A stretch of 64,000 nt of DNA from Herminiimonas fonticola (GTDB lineage: Bacteria; Pseudomonadota; Gammaproteobacteria; Burkholderiales; Burkholderiaceae_D): contig NZ_PTLZ01000002.1 in NCBI RefSeq assembly GCF_003293745.1, positions 124,001 through 188,000 of the forward strand. Direction: 5' to 3'. This document shows positions 28,401-37,135 of the stretch, one piece after another. The position numbers were made by a program, and so were the translations under genes. The notes under the pieces were generated by a model, which saw nothing but the letters and a program-made list of their open reading frames with translations, searched no databases and was not told the origin of the DNA. The first letter of the stretch is position 1; every line of letters starts with the position of its first letter.

Positions 28401-29930
28401 GTGGACAAACAGCTGGATCTGCTGGACATTCAAGGCAACGTGATCAAAGCCTACGGCCGCTATAACTTTCCGGTGGCGCGTTATCTCTTCCTGAATATTC
28501 GTGACGGTAAACGCGCGCGTGAATTTGTCGGCGCAGTTACCGAAGAAGTCACCACCGCCGTCAAATGGGATGACGGTGTTAATCCGATACCCAAGCCGCC
28601 GGCTACCGTCAACATCGCTTTTACCTATCCGGGTTTGAAGCAGCTTAACTTGCCGCGTGCTTCACTGATCGGCTTCCCTATGGAATTCGTGATGGGGATG
28701 AAGAAGCGCAAGGACATTCTCGGCGACGATGGTCGCAGCGCGCCCGATCATTGGGACCCGATCTGGCGCGACAGTCGCGAAACCGACTGGAACAAGGACG
28801 TGCACATCTGGATTTCAATCAATGGCCAGACGCCAGCCGATGTGCAGAAGCGTTATGAATGGCTGCAAGAACTGGTGACGCGCAGCGCGGGTGGCGTGGC
28901 AATTTTGTCCGGTCATCGCGGCGATGACGATGCAGAACATCTGCTGTTTCAGGATGTGCACGCGGTGATTGAAAACGGCAAACCGACCAGCAAGGAACAC
29001 TTCGGTTATACCGACGGCATAGGCGATCCGGTATTCGAAGGATTGCCAGGCCGACCGGAGCGCGTGATCGGCCGAGGCAAGCAAATGAAGGATGGCAAAT
29101 GGGCGCCACTCGCAACCGGCGAATTTATCCTCGGCCATCGCGACGAAGCCGATGAATATCCGACAGCGCCCGCACCGCAATTATTGTCACGCAACGGTAC
29201 CTTCATGGTGTATCGCAAGCTGCATGAAAACGTCGGCACCTTCAACGCTTATCTGGAACAGGAAGGTGCGAAATATCCCGGTGGTAAAGAATTGCTCGCT
29301 GCAAAATTTGTCGGACGCTGGCGCGATAACGGCGCGCCTTTGGTTGATGCGCCTGATGCAAAGAGCAAGACTGAATGGGATGCGAAGTTCCTCGCGGCGA
29401 ATGCCGTCGAGCGCGACAAGATGTTGAGCGGCTTTACTTTCAACAACGATAAGGATGGTGCGAAATGCCCATTCAGCTCGCATCTGCGCCGCATCAATCC
29501 GCGTGCCTCGCTGGAGTCAACGCCGGATGCATTTGAGACGCCAGGCGCATTGGCGAATCGCCGTCGCGTCATGCGACGCGGGCTGCCTTACGGCGACGTC
29601 AAGGATGCGACGCGCGACGATGGCAATCACGGCATCGTCATCATGATGATCAGCGCCAGCATCAGTCGCCAGTTTGAATTCGTGCAGCAACAGTGGATAA
29701 ATTACGGTAACGACTTCCACGCCGGTAACGACAAGGAAATCATTCTCGGCAATCACAGCGCGGATTTGTCCAGCCGTGCGGTGCTGGAGGTAGAGAAGGA
29801 CAGCGATGATGCGCCTTACTTCCTGTCAAAAATCCCGCGTCTGGTAGAAACACGTGGTGGCGATTACTTCTTCATTCCGAGCATGACGGCATTGCGGATG
29901 ATAGCCAAAGGGATAGTTGATCCTACTTGA
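28401..29930 (+). CDS. Dyp-type peroxidase family protein
   Basis: 509-residue haem peroxidase of the dye-decolorising superfamily, of the longer class. The family motif is present in variant form, GYTDGIGDP (about residues 201-209; Asp as the distal catalytic residue), and the proximal haem ligand is the His of CPFSSHLRRINPR at about residue 360. No Tat or Sec signal is seen, so it should be cytoplasmic. The start codon is GTG at 28401, with AAAGGA at a suitable distance. It is the third gene of the operon with the two unknown paralogues. The substrate is unknown. Confidence 0.88.
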   Translation: MDKQLDLLDIQGNVIKAYGRYNFPVARYLFLNIRDGKRAREFVGAVTEEVTTAVKWDDGVNPIPKPPATVNIAFTYPGLKQLNLPRASLIGFPMEFVMGMKKRKDILGDDGRSAPDHWDPIWRDSRETDWNKDVHIWISINGQTPADVQKRYEWLQELVTRSAGGVAILSGHRGDDDAEHLLFQDVHAVIENGKPTSKEHFGYTDGIGDPVFEGLPGRPERVIGRGKQMKDGKWAPLATGEFILGHRDEADEYPTAPAPQLLSRNGTFMVYRKLHENVGTFNAYLEQEGAKYPGGKELLAAKFVGRWRDNGAPLVDAPDAKSKTEWDAKFLAANAVERDKMLSGFTFNNDKDGAKCPFSSHLRRINPRASLESTPDAFETPGALANRRRVMRRGLPYGDVKDATRDDGNHGIVIMMISASISRQFEFVQQQWINYGNDFHAGNDKEIILGNHSADLSSRAVLEVEKDSDDAPYFLSKIPRLVETRGGDYFFIPSMTALRMIAKGIVDPT

Positions 29931-30034
29931 TGAGGAAAGTAGGGGATCGCGGGGGAATAGTTACTGCGATTCTCTGCCTATCTGCGTGGCGCGTTTTGCA
30001 GGCGTTTGATCGGATCAAGTTATGATTCGTCATA

Positions 30035-30706
30035 ATGAACGCCCGCATAGATACCTTTGTGGCACCGCCGTGTGCCGATGACATCACCATCCTTTATCAG
30101 GATGACGCGATATTACTGATCAATAAACCCAGCGGCTTGTTGTCGCTATCGGGTAAAAATCCGCTCAATCTCGATTCAGTCCATTACCGTTTAGTGCAGC
30201 AATTCCCGACGGCCTTGCTATTGCATCGGCTTGATTTTGGTACGTCGGGAATAATGATTGTTGCGCTCAACAAGGCGGTCGCGGCCAATATCAATCGCCA
30301 ATTTCAGGCGCGCACCGTGGTCAAGACTTATCAGGCGGTGTTAGCGGGACACGTAGCTGCAGATGAAGGAGATATCGAATTACCGATAGCCAAAGATCCG
30401 GTCAATTTTCCGAAGTTGAAAGTTTGTTTCGAAACTGGCAAGGCTGCCAGCAGTCATTTTCAGGTGTTGGATAGACAGACAGGACCGGACACGACTCGCG
30501 TACTGTTCACACCTAGTACTGGGCGCACTCATCAATTGAGAATTCACAGTGCAGGGATGTGCCATCCTATTCTAGGTTGTGATCTCTATGGCACGGCTGA
30601 CAGCCAAGGCATGGCCAAAAGACTTTTGCTACATGCTACTGGCGTGGAGTTCGCTCACCCCACTAGCGGCGAGCGAATTTTCGGTATCAGTGATTGTGCG
30701 TTTTAG
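30035..30706 (+). CDS. RluA family pseudouridine synthase
   Basis: 223-residue RNA pseudouridine synthase. The catalytic motif is HRLDFGTSG with the nucleophilic Asp, followed by KTYQAVLAGHV and the C-terminal PSTGRTHQLRIH block, all typical of RluA-type enzymes. There is no S4 domain, which places it near the short RluA/TruC-like members; the target RNA site cannot be told from sequence. It is a single gene, about 100 bases after the peroxidase. Confidence 0.9.
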   Translation: MNARIDTFVAPPCADDITILYQDDAILLINKPSGLLSLSGKNPLNLDSVHYRLVQQFPTALLLHRLDFGTSGIMIVALNKAVAANINRQFQARTVVKTYQAVLAGHVAADEGDIELPIAKDPVNFPKLKVCFETGKAASSHFQVLDRQTGPDTTRVLFTPSTGRTHQLRIHSAGMCHPILGCDLYGTADSQGMAKRLLLHATGVEFAHPTSGERIFGISDCAF

Positions 30707-30747
30707 CCAGAGACCGGACTGACACTAAAGTTTTCAATGTCAGAAAT

Positions 30748-30774
30748 AAAAAAGCCCAGCTTTTAACTAGGCCT
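30748..30774 (-). terminator. Minus-strand terminator beside the tRNA fragment
   Basis: Read on the minus strand, AAGGCCTAG ... CTGGGCTT forms an eight-pair stem with one bulge, followed by TTTTTT. It lies about 11 bases beyond the tRNA-like 3' end at 30786 and after the leftward catalase-family gene, so it may serve that gene now while deriving from a tRNA transcript end. Confidence 0.6.
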
Positions 30775-30785
30775 TCATATTTTCT

Positions 30786-30814
30786 TGGCTCCCCGCCTTA
30801 GACTCGAACTTAGG
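30786..30814 (-). pseudogene. tRNA 3'-end fragment (T-arm, acceptor strand, CCA)
   Basis: The minus strand reads CTAAG TTCGAGT CTAAG GCGGGGA G CCA: a T-stem with four of five pairs, a perfect T-loop, a seven-base acceptor strand, discriminator G and CCA. The matching 5' acceptor strand and anticodon arm are not found upstream, so it is a fragment. The acceptor and CCA end look like tRNA-Asn of related bacteria as I remember it. Such fragments are usually left at one end of an element integrated at a tRNA gene. Confidence 0.55.
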
Positions 30815-30880
30815 GGGGGCTCTTTGCTTTACCTGCGCTATTTGGAGAAAAAACTTGAGTGCTTACAATGAAGAGTGCAA

Positions 30881-31891
30881 TCAAATTTCCCAACTAGTAG
30901 GTTCCCGCCGCGGCACATTATTGCGTGTATGACGGAAAGTAGAAATCGCATCGTAGACTATCTTGCGTGCGCGATTGATGCCGCCCAAAGGTCTATGCGC
31001 AGGTAAGCTGTGCCAAGGCGTGAACGATAAATTTTCCCCAAAGCTGCGTTGCGCTTCGCTGTCGAATTCTTGCTGAGGTATGCGGATGGTGGCGACTTTG
31101 CGGAAGGGCGATTTCGACTCCTTCCATTCATGGCCTGGATCTTCAATCGGCATGTCGGTTGCGTCGACTTGCAATTGCACGGTGAAGTCGAACACGGCTT
31201 CGCGTTGCGACAACTGGCGCACCATCGCTTCACGCAAATAATCCGGCCCGGGATTTGCCGGAATTTCGTCAGGATGCGTAACGCGTGGGATCGTCGAATA
31301 TTTGACTGCCGTTTCGCCAAACAGATACGGCGTCGTACTCCAGTAGCGTGTCTGCAGCGGATTGGCGAATTTTTTCAGGGACTTGATCAGGTTCCAGATG
31401 ACGCGCCAGTGCGTGGCGAAGTAGCTGATTTTTGCCCAGATGCTGCCGGTCATCGCCTTGATCAAGCCATCGAATTCCGCCACGTCCTTGGTGACGAACA
31501 CATTGGTGGTGATGACGATAAAGTCTTGCGTCTGTTCGTGGCGCTCGGCTTCCAGCAATTTATCGCCGGCCACGCCCATCAACTTGATCGCCATGCCGCG
31601 TATGTCGCGCGAGGTGTCGGGCTGGATGGTGCCGTCCTGATTTGAAAAACGTATCCATGCCTGATAAGTGCGCGCTTCGCTGAAGATGCCTACTTTTAGC
31701 TCAAGCGGCAAGTCGGGTTCTATCGTGAACTCGGCTTTGACCAGACCATGCATTTTGGGATGAGCATCGCGGCGCATGATGCCGGTCGGATTGTCGCGGA
31801 TGATTTTGGCTTGCAAGCGGGCTGCGAGGTCGCGTGTATCCTCAATTTCGCGGGCCGGGATGATTTCTTGAGCTAGTGCATTGTTGGACAT
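30881..31891 (-). CDS. Catalase-family (SrpA/allene-oxide-synthase-like) haem protein
   Basis: 336-residue protein of the catalase-related superfamily. The conserved distal region is HPKMHGLVKAEF with H48, followed by FSEARTYQAWIRFSNQ, RDIRGMAIKLMGV and DFIVITTNVFV, and a STTPYLFGETAVKY segment. Members of this group are smaller than true catalases and act as peroxidases or on lipid hydroperoxides. The N-terminus LAQEIIPAREIEDTRDLAARL is soluble, with no signal peptide. It sits near the Dyp peroxidase operon on the opposite strand, separated by the pseudouridine synthase gene. The ribosome site before the ATG is weak. Confidence 0.82.
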   Translation of the reverse strand: MSNNALAQEIIPAREIEDTRDLAARLQAKIIRDNPTGIMRRDAHPKMHGLVKAEFTIEPDLPLELKVGIFSEARTYQAWIRFSNQDGTIQPDTSRDIRGMAIKLMGVAGDKLLEAERHEQTQDFIVITTNVFVTKDVAEFDGLIKAMTGSIWAKISYFATHWRVIWNLIKSLKKFANPLQTRYWSTTPYLFGETAVKYSTIPRVTHPDEIPANPGPDYLREAMVRQLSQREAVFDFTVQLQVDATDMPIEDPGHEWKESKSPFRKVATIRIPQQEFDSEAQRSFGENLSFTPWHSLPAHRPLGGINRARKIVYDAISTFRHTRNNVPRREPTSWEI

Positions 31892-32093
31892 GATTTATTA
31901 TTGATTTGATACCACATCGTTGCCGCGTAGCAGACATTTCAAGCTATATTACGAGGGGCGGTGGACCGAGTAATAGTTGGCTATCATCAACTGTAATTAA
32001 TTTTTTGGCAAGAAAAAGCGAGACAGCTTTTCGTCGATTTGAATACAAGCGGAGCATCAAATCAAACCTCAACAAGCATCGAATTGGTCAACA

Positions 32094-35000
32094 TTGTCGA
32101 AGCGGGCAGGCCCGGTGAAAACCGGCTTGCACCGCTCCATGTTTTTTCGTCCGTCGATCGCATCCGGTTCCGAACAGGAACAAGCCGCAACTTCAGCACA
32201 AAGCGCGTATGACTTGAACGCTGCGCTAGCGCTGTTTGTCGCACTGATACATGGCCTGCGCGAAGTACATCAGCGCATCGATTTGCATCAGGCTTTGTGC
32301 CTGGCTAATTTACGTTTGCTGCAAGACGGTTCGGTTGAATTGCGTAACGACGCGACGGTGCCGCTCGCATATAGCTCACCGGAACAAACCGGGCGCATGA
32401 ACCGGCAGGTCGACTATCGCAGTGACTATTATTCGCTGGGCATCGTGCTGTATGAATTGTTGAGCGGCCATCTGCCTTTCGAGTCTGACAGCGTGATGGA
32501 GCTGGTGCACAGTCACATTGCCAAAAAACCTTTGCCGCCCAGCCGCCTGAATCCTGCGATCCCTGAAGTGCTCGGGAATGTGGTCCTGAAGTTATTGGCG
32601 AAGAATGCGGAAGACCGTTATCAAAGTCTGGAAGGTTTGCTGAAGGACGTAGAGCGCTGCCAATCTTCGCTGGCAGAAACGGGTGTGATGGAACCGTTTC
32701 CGCTGGCGCAAAACGATGTCTGCGATCGTTTGCAGATTTCACAAAAACTGTATGGCCGACATTACGAATACAGCCGCTTGCTGAATGCATTCAAGCGCGT
32801 TGCAAGCGGCGGTGCAGAGTTGCTGCTGGTAAGCGGCTACGCCGGTATCGGCAAGTCGTCGCTGGTGAATGAAATCCACAAACCGGTGGTGGCGCAGGGC
32901 GGCTATTTCATTTCAGGAAAATTCGACCAGTTCAAGCGCACGATTCCATATTCCGCTTTCAATGATGCCTTCCGCGAATTGATGCGGCAAATCCTGACCG
33001 AGAGCGAAGCGCGGATTGCCGAATGGCGCAGCAAGTTGTTGAAGGCGCTGGGGCCTAACGGTCAACTGATCATTGAAGCCATTCCCGAGCTGGAATTCAT
33101 TATCGGCAAGCAGCCGCAAGTGCCACTGCCGGGCGCGACGCGTAACAGCTTCAACTATGTGATGCAGAATTTCGTCAGTGTGTTTACGCACTCTGATCAT
33201 CCTATCGTTTTATTCCTCGACGATTTGCAATGGGCGGATGCGGCATCGCTGAAGCTCATCACTCTGTTGATGAAAGATCTGGACGATCCATGCTTGTTGC
33301 TGGTCGGCGCGTATCGCGACAATGAAGTGGATATTGCACATCCGCTGAATCTGACTATCGATCTGATCCGCAAGAACACGATCGTCACGATCGTTGAAGT
33401 CAGCCCCTTGCTGGAAGACAGCATAGAAGAATTGGTCGCCGATACGCTCAAGCGCGATGCGGTAGAAACGCGTCCGCTGGCACAACTGATTTACCGCAAA
33501 ACTCTGGGCAATCCCTTCTTCATCGGTCAGTTCATCAAGAGCTTGCACGGCGATGGCTTATTGCAATTCGAAAGCAGTTCGTGGAATTGGGATATCGATC
33601 AAATCAAGGCGTCGGATATTACCGATAACGTCGTCGAGTTGTTGACCAGGGAATTGCGTCGCTTGCCGGCATCTACGCAACGGCTGTTGACGATTGCGGC
33701 GTGTATCGGCAACCGTTTCGATCTGCAAACACTGGAAACAGTCAGCGAAAAATCACGGCATGAAATCAGCGAGTTATTGCACGATGCATTGCAAACCGGC
33801 TTGATCATACCGGCCGAACATACTGTTGCAGCAGTAGCGCTGCCGCCTTCGTCCTATCAGTTCCAGCATGATCGGGTACAGCAAGCTGCGTATGAAGGCA
33901 TAGATAAACATGAAACAGATGTCGTGCATCTGGAGATAGGTCGCCTGCTGCTGAACAGCCTGACTGCAGTCGAGCAGGAAGAACAAATCTTCAACATCGT
34001 CGATCACCTGAACCAGGGACGAAACTTGTTGGCACAGCAAGTCGAGAAAGATGAGCTGGCCAATTTGAATTTGCTGGCGGCACAAAAAGCGCGCAAATCG
34101 GCAGCCTTCGATGTGCACTGCGACTGTATAGCAATTGCAGACGAATTCGGTAGTGACGATGACTGGAGCAAGAAGCCTGACTTCATGCACGAGTTGTACA
34201 TGGAGTTGATCAACGTTGCTTTTGCCCGCGCCGATTATCGCGAGATGGAAAGACTGTGTCAGATCGTTTGCGAAAAGAGTGCCACGCCGCACCAAATTAT
34301 CGCTGCCAAGGATTATCTGATTCGCTGTTATGGCGCGATTTACAAGCCGCAGGAATTGATGAAAACCGGGATCGAAATGCTGGAGATTTCCGGCATCAAG
34401 GTGCCGGCAGATTTGAATGAACAAGACATTCGGCTTGCACGTCTGAGACTCAAGCTGGCACTGCGCGGCAAGGATATCCTGGAGCTGGCTGATTTGCCGC
34501 CGGCAACCGATCCGCAATATCTGTTGCAACTGCATGCGACGATGGCGTTTCTTGGCTACGGGTTTACGTATCTTGCCGGTTCAAATGTAGTGTTGTGGGT
34601 TGCTCTGGAAATCGTGCGTCGTTCGGTACGTTACGGCTCATCGCCGAGCGCTGCCTATGCTTATGCTGTATGGGGACGTACGCTGGCCGGCAAATTAGGC
34701 CGGCAGCAAGAAGGCTATAAATTCGGCAAGGTCGCCGAGCAGCTCGGTGGCCATAAGCGCTTGCTGGGCGCGGTCGGTATCTTCCACGGCATTATTCGCC
34801 ATCATCGCGAGCACCTGCGTTTGTCGCTGGAGCCTTTGATGGATACCTACGTCAAGGCAATGGAAACCGGCGACAGGCCGGGCGCGATGGTCGCCTTGTC
34901 ATTTTCGGATGCGATTCGCTTCCAGTCCGGCGGCAATGTACAGGATGCCTTGATCACGATACGCAAGGATCTCGATATCTATCGCAAGATGGATTACGCA

Positions 35001-37127
35001 GCCTTGCTGGGCGTGATGGTGCCGTGGGCCTTGCTGTTCTCACGCCTGGTGGGAGAGTCGATCACCGATATCACGCAAGGACGCGAGCAGGAAGATTACG
35101 CATTGGCACGCAAGCATGCCTCCGATCCATGGGGCGTCTTTTACGTGCGGACGATACAAGCGATAGGCGAATATTATTTCGGCGAATTTGCCAGCGCGCA
35201 TTTGCATGCGAAAGAAGCGATTGACTTGCCGGGTTTTGATTTCGGTACGCCATCATCCGGATTCCTGATGTGGTTACATTCGCTGTCCGAACTTGCACTG
35301 TGCCGTCCTTACGAGAGCAACGCCAAGGCGCTGGCAAGCGTCAAATCCCTGCAGGCGCGATTCAAGCCATGGGCGGATAGCGCGCCTATGAATTATCTGC
35401 ATAAATGGCAGTTGGTAGAAGCTGAGCAGCTTCGTGTCGCCGGGAAAAGTGCACGAGCGGAGCAGTTCTACGAACTGGCAATCAAGGGCGCGCGCGACAA
35501 CGGCTTTCTTAACGATGAAGCTTTGTCGCATGAATTGGCCGGCAAGTTTTATCTTGGTGTCGGTAAAGAGATTAATGCGCGCATGCATCTGGAACAGGCG
35601 CATGCCAAGTATGAAGAATGGGGTGCTTTTGCAAAAGCGCTGCAACTCGAATCGCTTCATTCTGCATTACTGGCGCGTGTGATTGAGCGCAAGCGTGAAG
35701 ATAGCCGCGGCCTCGCCGAAGCACGTGAACGGCAAGTGGATATTCAAACGGTGATCCGTGCATCGCAGGCTTTGTCGGGTGAGATTCAACTCGATAAATT
35801 GCTGTCGAAATTAATGCATTTGCTGATCGAGAATGCCGGTGCGCAAAAAGGCGCATTGCTGGTAGCAGAACATGGTCGCCTGTTTGTGCAGGCAGAAATC
35901 AATGCAGACACCATCACTCTGCAACAGGATCTGGCGATAGAAAAATGCGAATACCTCGCACTTTCCGTCATCAACTACGTCAAGCGTACCGGTGAAAAAG
36001 TTGTGTTGGGTGATGCCGCTCACGATAGCCAATTCAATGGCGATCCCTACATAGAGCGCGAACAGCCAAAATCGATCATGTGCCTGCCTTTGCAAAAACA
36101 GGGGAAATTGGTCGGCATGCTGTACATGGAAAACAATCTGGCGGTGGATGCCTTCACGGCTGAACATGCAGAGTTGTTGCAGATTCTATCGACGCAGATT
36201 GCGATCTCGCTGGAAAACGCAGCCTTGTATAACGACCTTGAACAAAAAATCGAGGCACGCACGCAAGCGCTCAGTCAGAAAAATAGCGAATTGCACGATA
36301 CGCTGAATTCATTGCGGCTCACGCAAAAGCAGTTGGTAGAATCCGCCAAGCTCGCTTCCCTCGGTCAGCTGGTCGCTGGTGTCGCGCATGAAATCAATAC
36401 GCCGGTCGGTGTCGGCGTGACGGGTGCATCTACGCTGGCAGAAGAAACGATGCGTCTTAAATCCCTGTTCCAGAGCGGCGATATGAAGCGCTCCGATCTG
36501 GATGCGTATGTCGGTACTGCCACCACGATCAGCAAATTGCTGCTGTCGAATATGGAACGTGCAGCAACGCTGATTCAAAGTTTTAAAGACGTGGCGGTGG
36601 ATCAGACCAGTGAAGAGCGACGCACCTTCCGTTTGAAGGCCTACATCGATGAGGTGTTGTCTAATTTGAGCCCGATGTTGCGCCGCTCTGAACATCGGAT
36701 GACAGTCAATTGCGATGAGACGATAGAAATCGATACTTATCCTGGTGCCTTGGCGCAGGTCATTATCAACTTTGTCATGAATGCCTTGCTGCATGCCTTC
36801 CCTGATAACAGGCCAGGTGAAATGCTGATCGTGGTGCGCAATGTATATGCAAAAGGAATGGAAACCGATTTGATCGAGCTGCGGTTTTCCGATAATGGTA
36901 TCGGTATCAAGCAAGCTAATCTGGCCAAAATTTTCGACCCATTCTTCACCACCATGCGTGGCCGTGGCGGTAGCGGTCTGGGGCTGAACATTATTCATAA
37001 TCTGGTCACTGGCAGCTTGCAGGGACAAATCACGGTTGAAAGCCAGGTTGGTGTCGGTACAACTTTCATCGTGCGTTTTCCGCGCAATCCTGTGGCTGAA
37101 GCGCAAGCTCAACCAGGTCAGGCTTAA
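32094..37127 (+). CDS. Giant sensor: truncated pseudokinase, AAA ATPase, TPR-like region, GAF and histidine kinase
   Basis: About 1677 residues in the order of the 'trifunctional' Ser/Thr kinase-ATPase-sensor kinase family. The kinase part (1-190) lacks the whole N-lobe and its catalytic segments are eroded (DLHQALCLANL in place of HKDINPSN, no DFG), though AYSSPEQTGRMNR and YYSLGIVLYELL remain. Then come an AAA domain with the P-loop GYAGIGKSS (about 247-254) and DDLQWAD (about 376), a long helical region, a GAF domain (about 1240-1370), HisKA with H about 1431 (VAGVAHEINTP), and HATPase with N-box NFVMNALLHAF and GGSGLGL. The start is uncertain: TTG 32094, GTG 32115 or ATG 32139. The hybrid kinase begins eight bases after its stop. 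Confidence 0.85.
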   Translation: MSKRAGPVKTGLHRSMFFRPSIASGSEQEQAATSAQSAYDLNAALALFVALIHGLREVHQRIDLHQALCLANLRLLQDGSVELRNDATVPLAYSSPEQTGRMNRQVDYRSDYYSLGIVLYELLSGHLPFESDSVMELVHSHIAKKPLPPSRLNPAIPEVLGNVVLKLLAKNAEDRYQSLEGLLKDVERCQSSLAETGVMEPFPLAQNDVCDRLQISQKLYGRHYEYSRLLNAFKRVASGGAELLLVSGYAGIGKSSLVNEIHKPVVAQGGYFISGKFDQFKRTIPYSAFNDAFRELMRQILTESEARIAEWRSKLLKALGPNGQLIIEAIPELEFIIGKQPQVPLPGATRNSFNYVMQNFVSVFTHSDHPIVLFLDDLQWADAASLKLITLLMKDLDDPCLLLVGAYRDNEVDIAHPLNLTIDLIRKNTIVTIVEVSPLLEDSIEELVADTLKRDAVETRPLAQLIYRKTLGNPFFIGQFIKSLHGDGLLQFESSSWNWDIDQIKASDITDNVVELLTRELRRLPASTQRLLTIAACIGNRFDLQTLETVSEKSRHEISELLHDALQTGLIIPAEHTVAAVALPPSSYQFQHDRVQQAAYEGIDKHETDVVHLEIGRLLLNSLTAVEQEEQIFNIVDHLNQGRNLLAQQVEKDELANLNLLAAQKARKSAAFDVHCDCIAIADEFGSDDDWSKKPDFMHELYMELINVAFARADYREMERLCQIVCEKSATPHQIIAAKDYLIRCYGAIYKPQELMKTGIEMLEISGIKVPADLNEQDIRLARLRLKLALRGKDILELADLPPATDPQYLLQLHATMAFLGYGFTYLAGSNVVLWVALEIVRRSVRYGSSPSAAYAYAVWGRTLAGKLGRQQEGYKFGKVAEQLGGHKRLLGAVGIFHGIIRHHREHLRLSLEPLMDTYVKAMETGDRPGAMVALSFSDAIRFQSGGNVQDALITIRKDLDIYRKMDYAALLGVMVPWALLFSRLVGESITDITQGREQEDYALARKHASDPWGVFYVRTIQAIGEYYFGEFASAHLHAKEAIDLPGFDFGTPSSGFLMWLHSLSELALCRPYESNAKALASVKSLQARFKPWADSAPMNYLHKWQLVEAEQLRVAGKSARAEQFYELAIKGARDNGFLNDEALSHELAGKFYLGVGKEINARMHLEQAHAKYEEWGAFAKALQLESLHSALLARVIERKREDSRGLAEARERQVDIQTVIRASQALSGEIQLDKLLSKLMHLLIENAGAQKGALLVAEHGRLFVQAEINADTITLQQDLAIEKCEYLALSVINYVKRTGEKVVLGDAAHDSQFNGDPYIEREQPKSIMCLPLQKQGKLVGMLYMENNLAVDAFTAEHAELLQILSTQIAISLENAALYNDLEQKIEARTQALSQKNSELHDTLNSLRLTQKQLVESAKLASLGQLVAGVAHEINTPVGVGVTGASTLAEETMRLKSLFQSGDMKRSDLDAYVGTATTISKLLLSNMERAATLIQSFKDVAVDQTSEERRTFRLKAYIDEVLSNLSPMLRRSEHRMTVNCDETIEIDTYPGALAQVIINFVMNALLHAFPDNRPGEMLIVVRNVYAKGMETDLIELRFSDNGIGIKQANLAKIFDPFFTTMRGRGGSGLGLNIIHNLVTGSLQGQITVESQVGVGTTFIVRFPRNPVAEAQAQPGQA

Positions 37128-37135
37128 GGCGCACC

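Noticed and set aside
31892-32093. Kinase N-lobe of the giant sensor in another frame upstream
   Set aside because: Only about 200 bases are available and no frame reads like a Gly-rich loop or the conserved Lys strand; the lobe is absent, not frameshifted.
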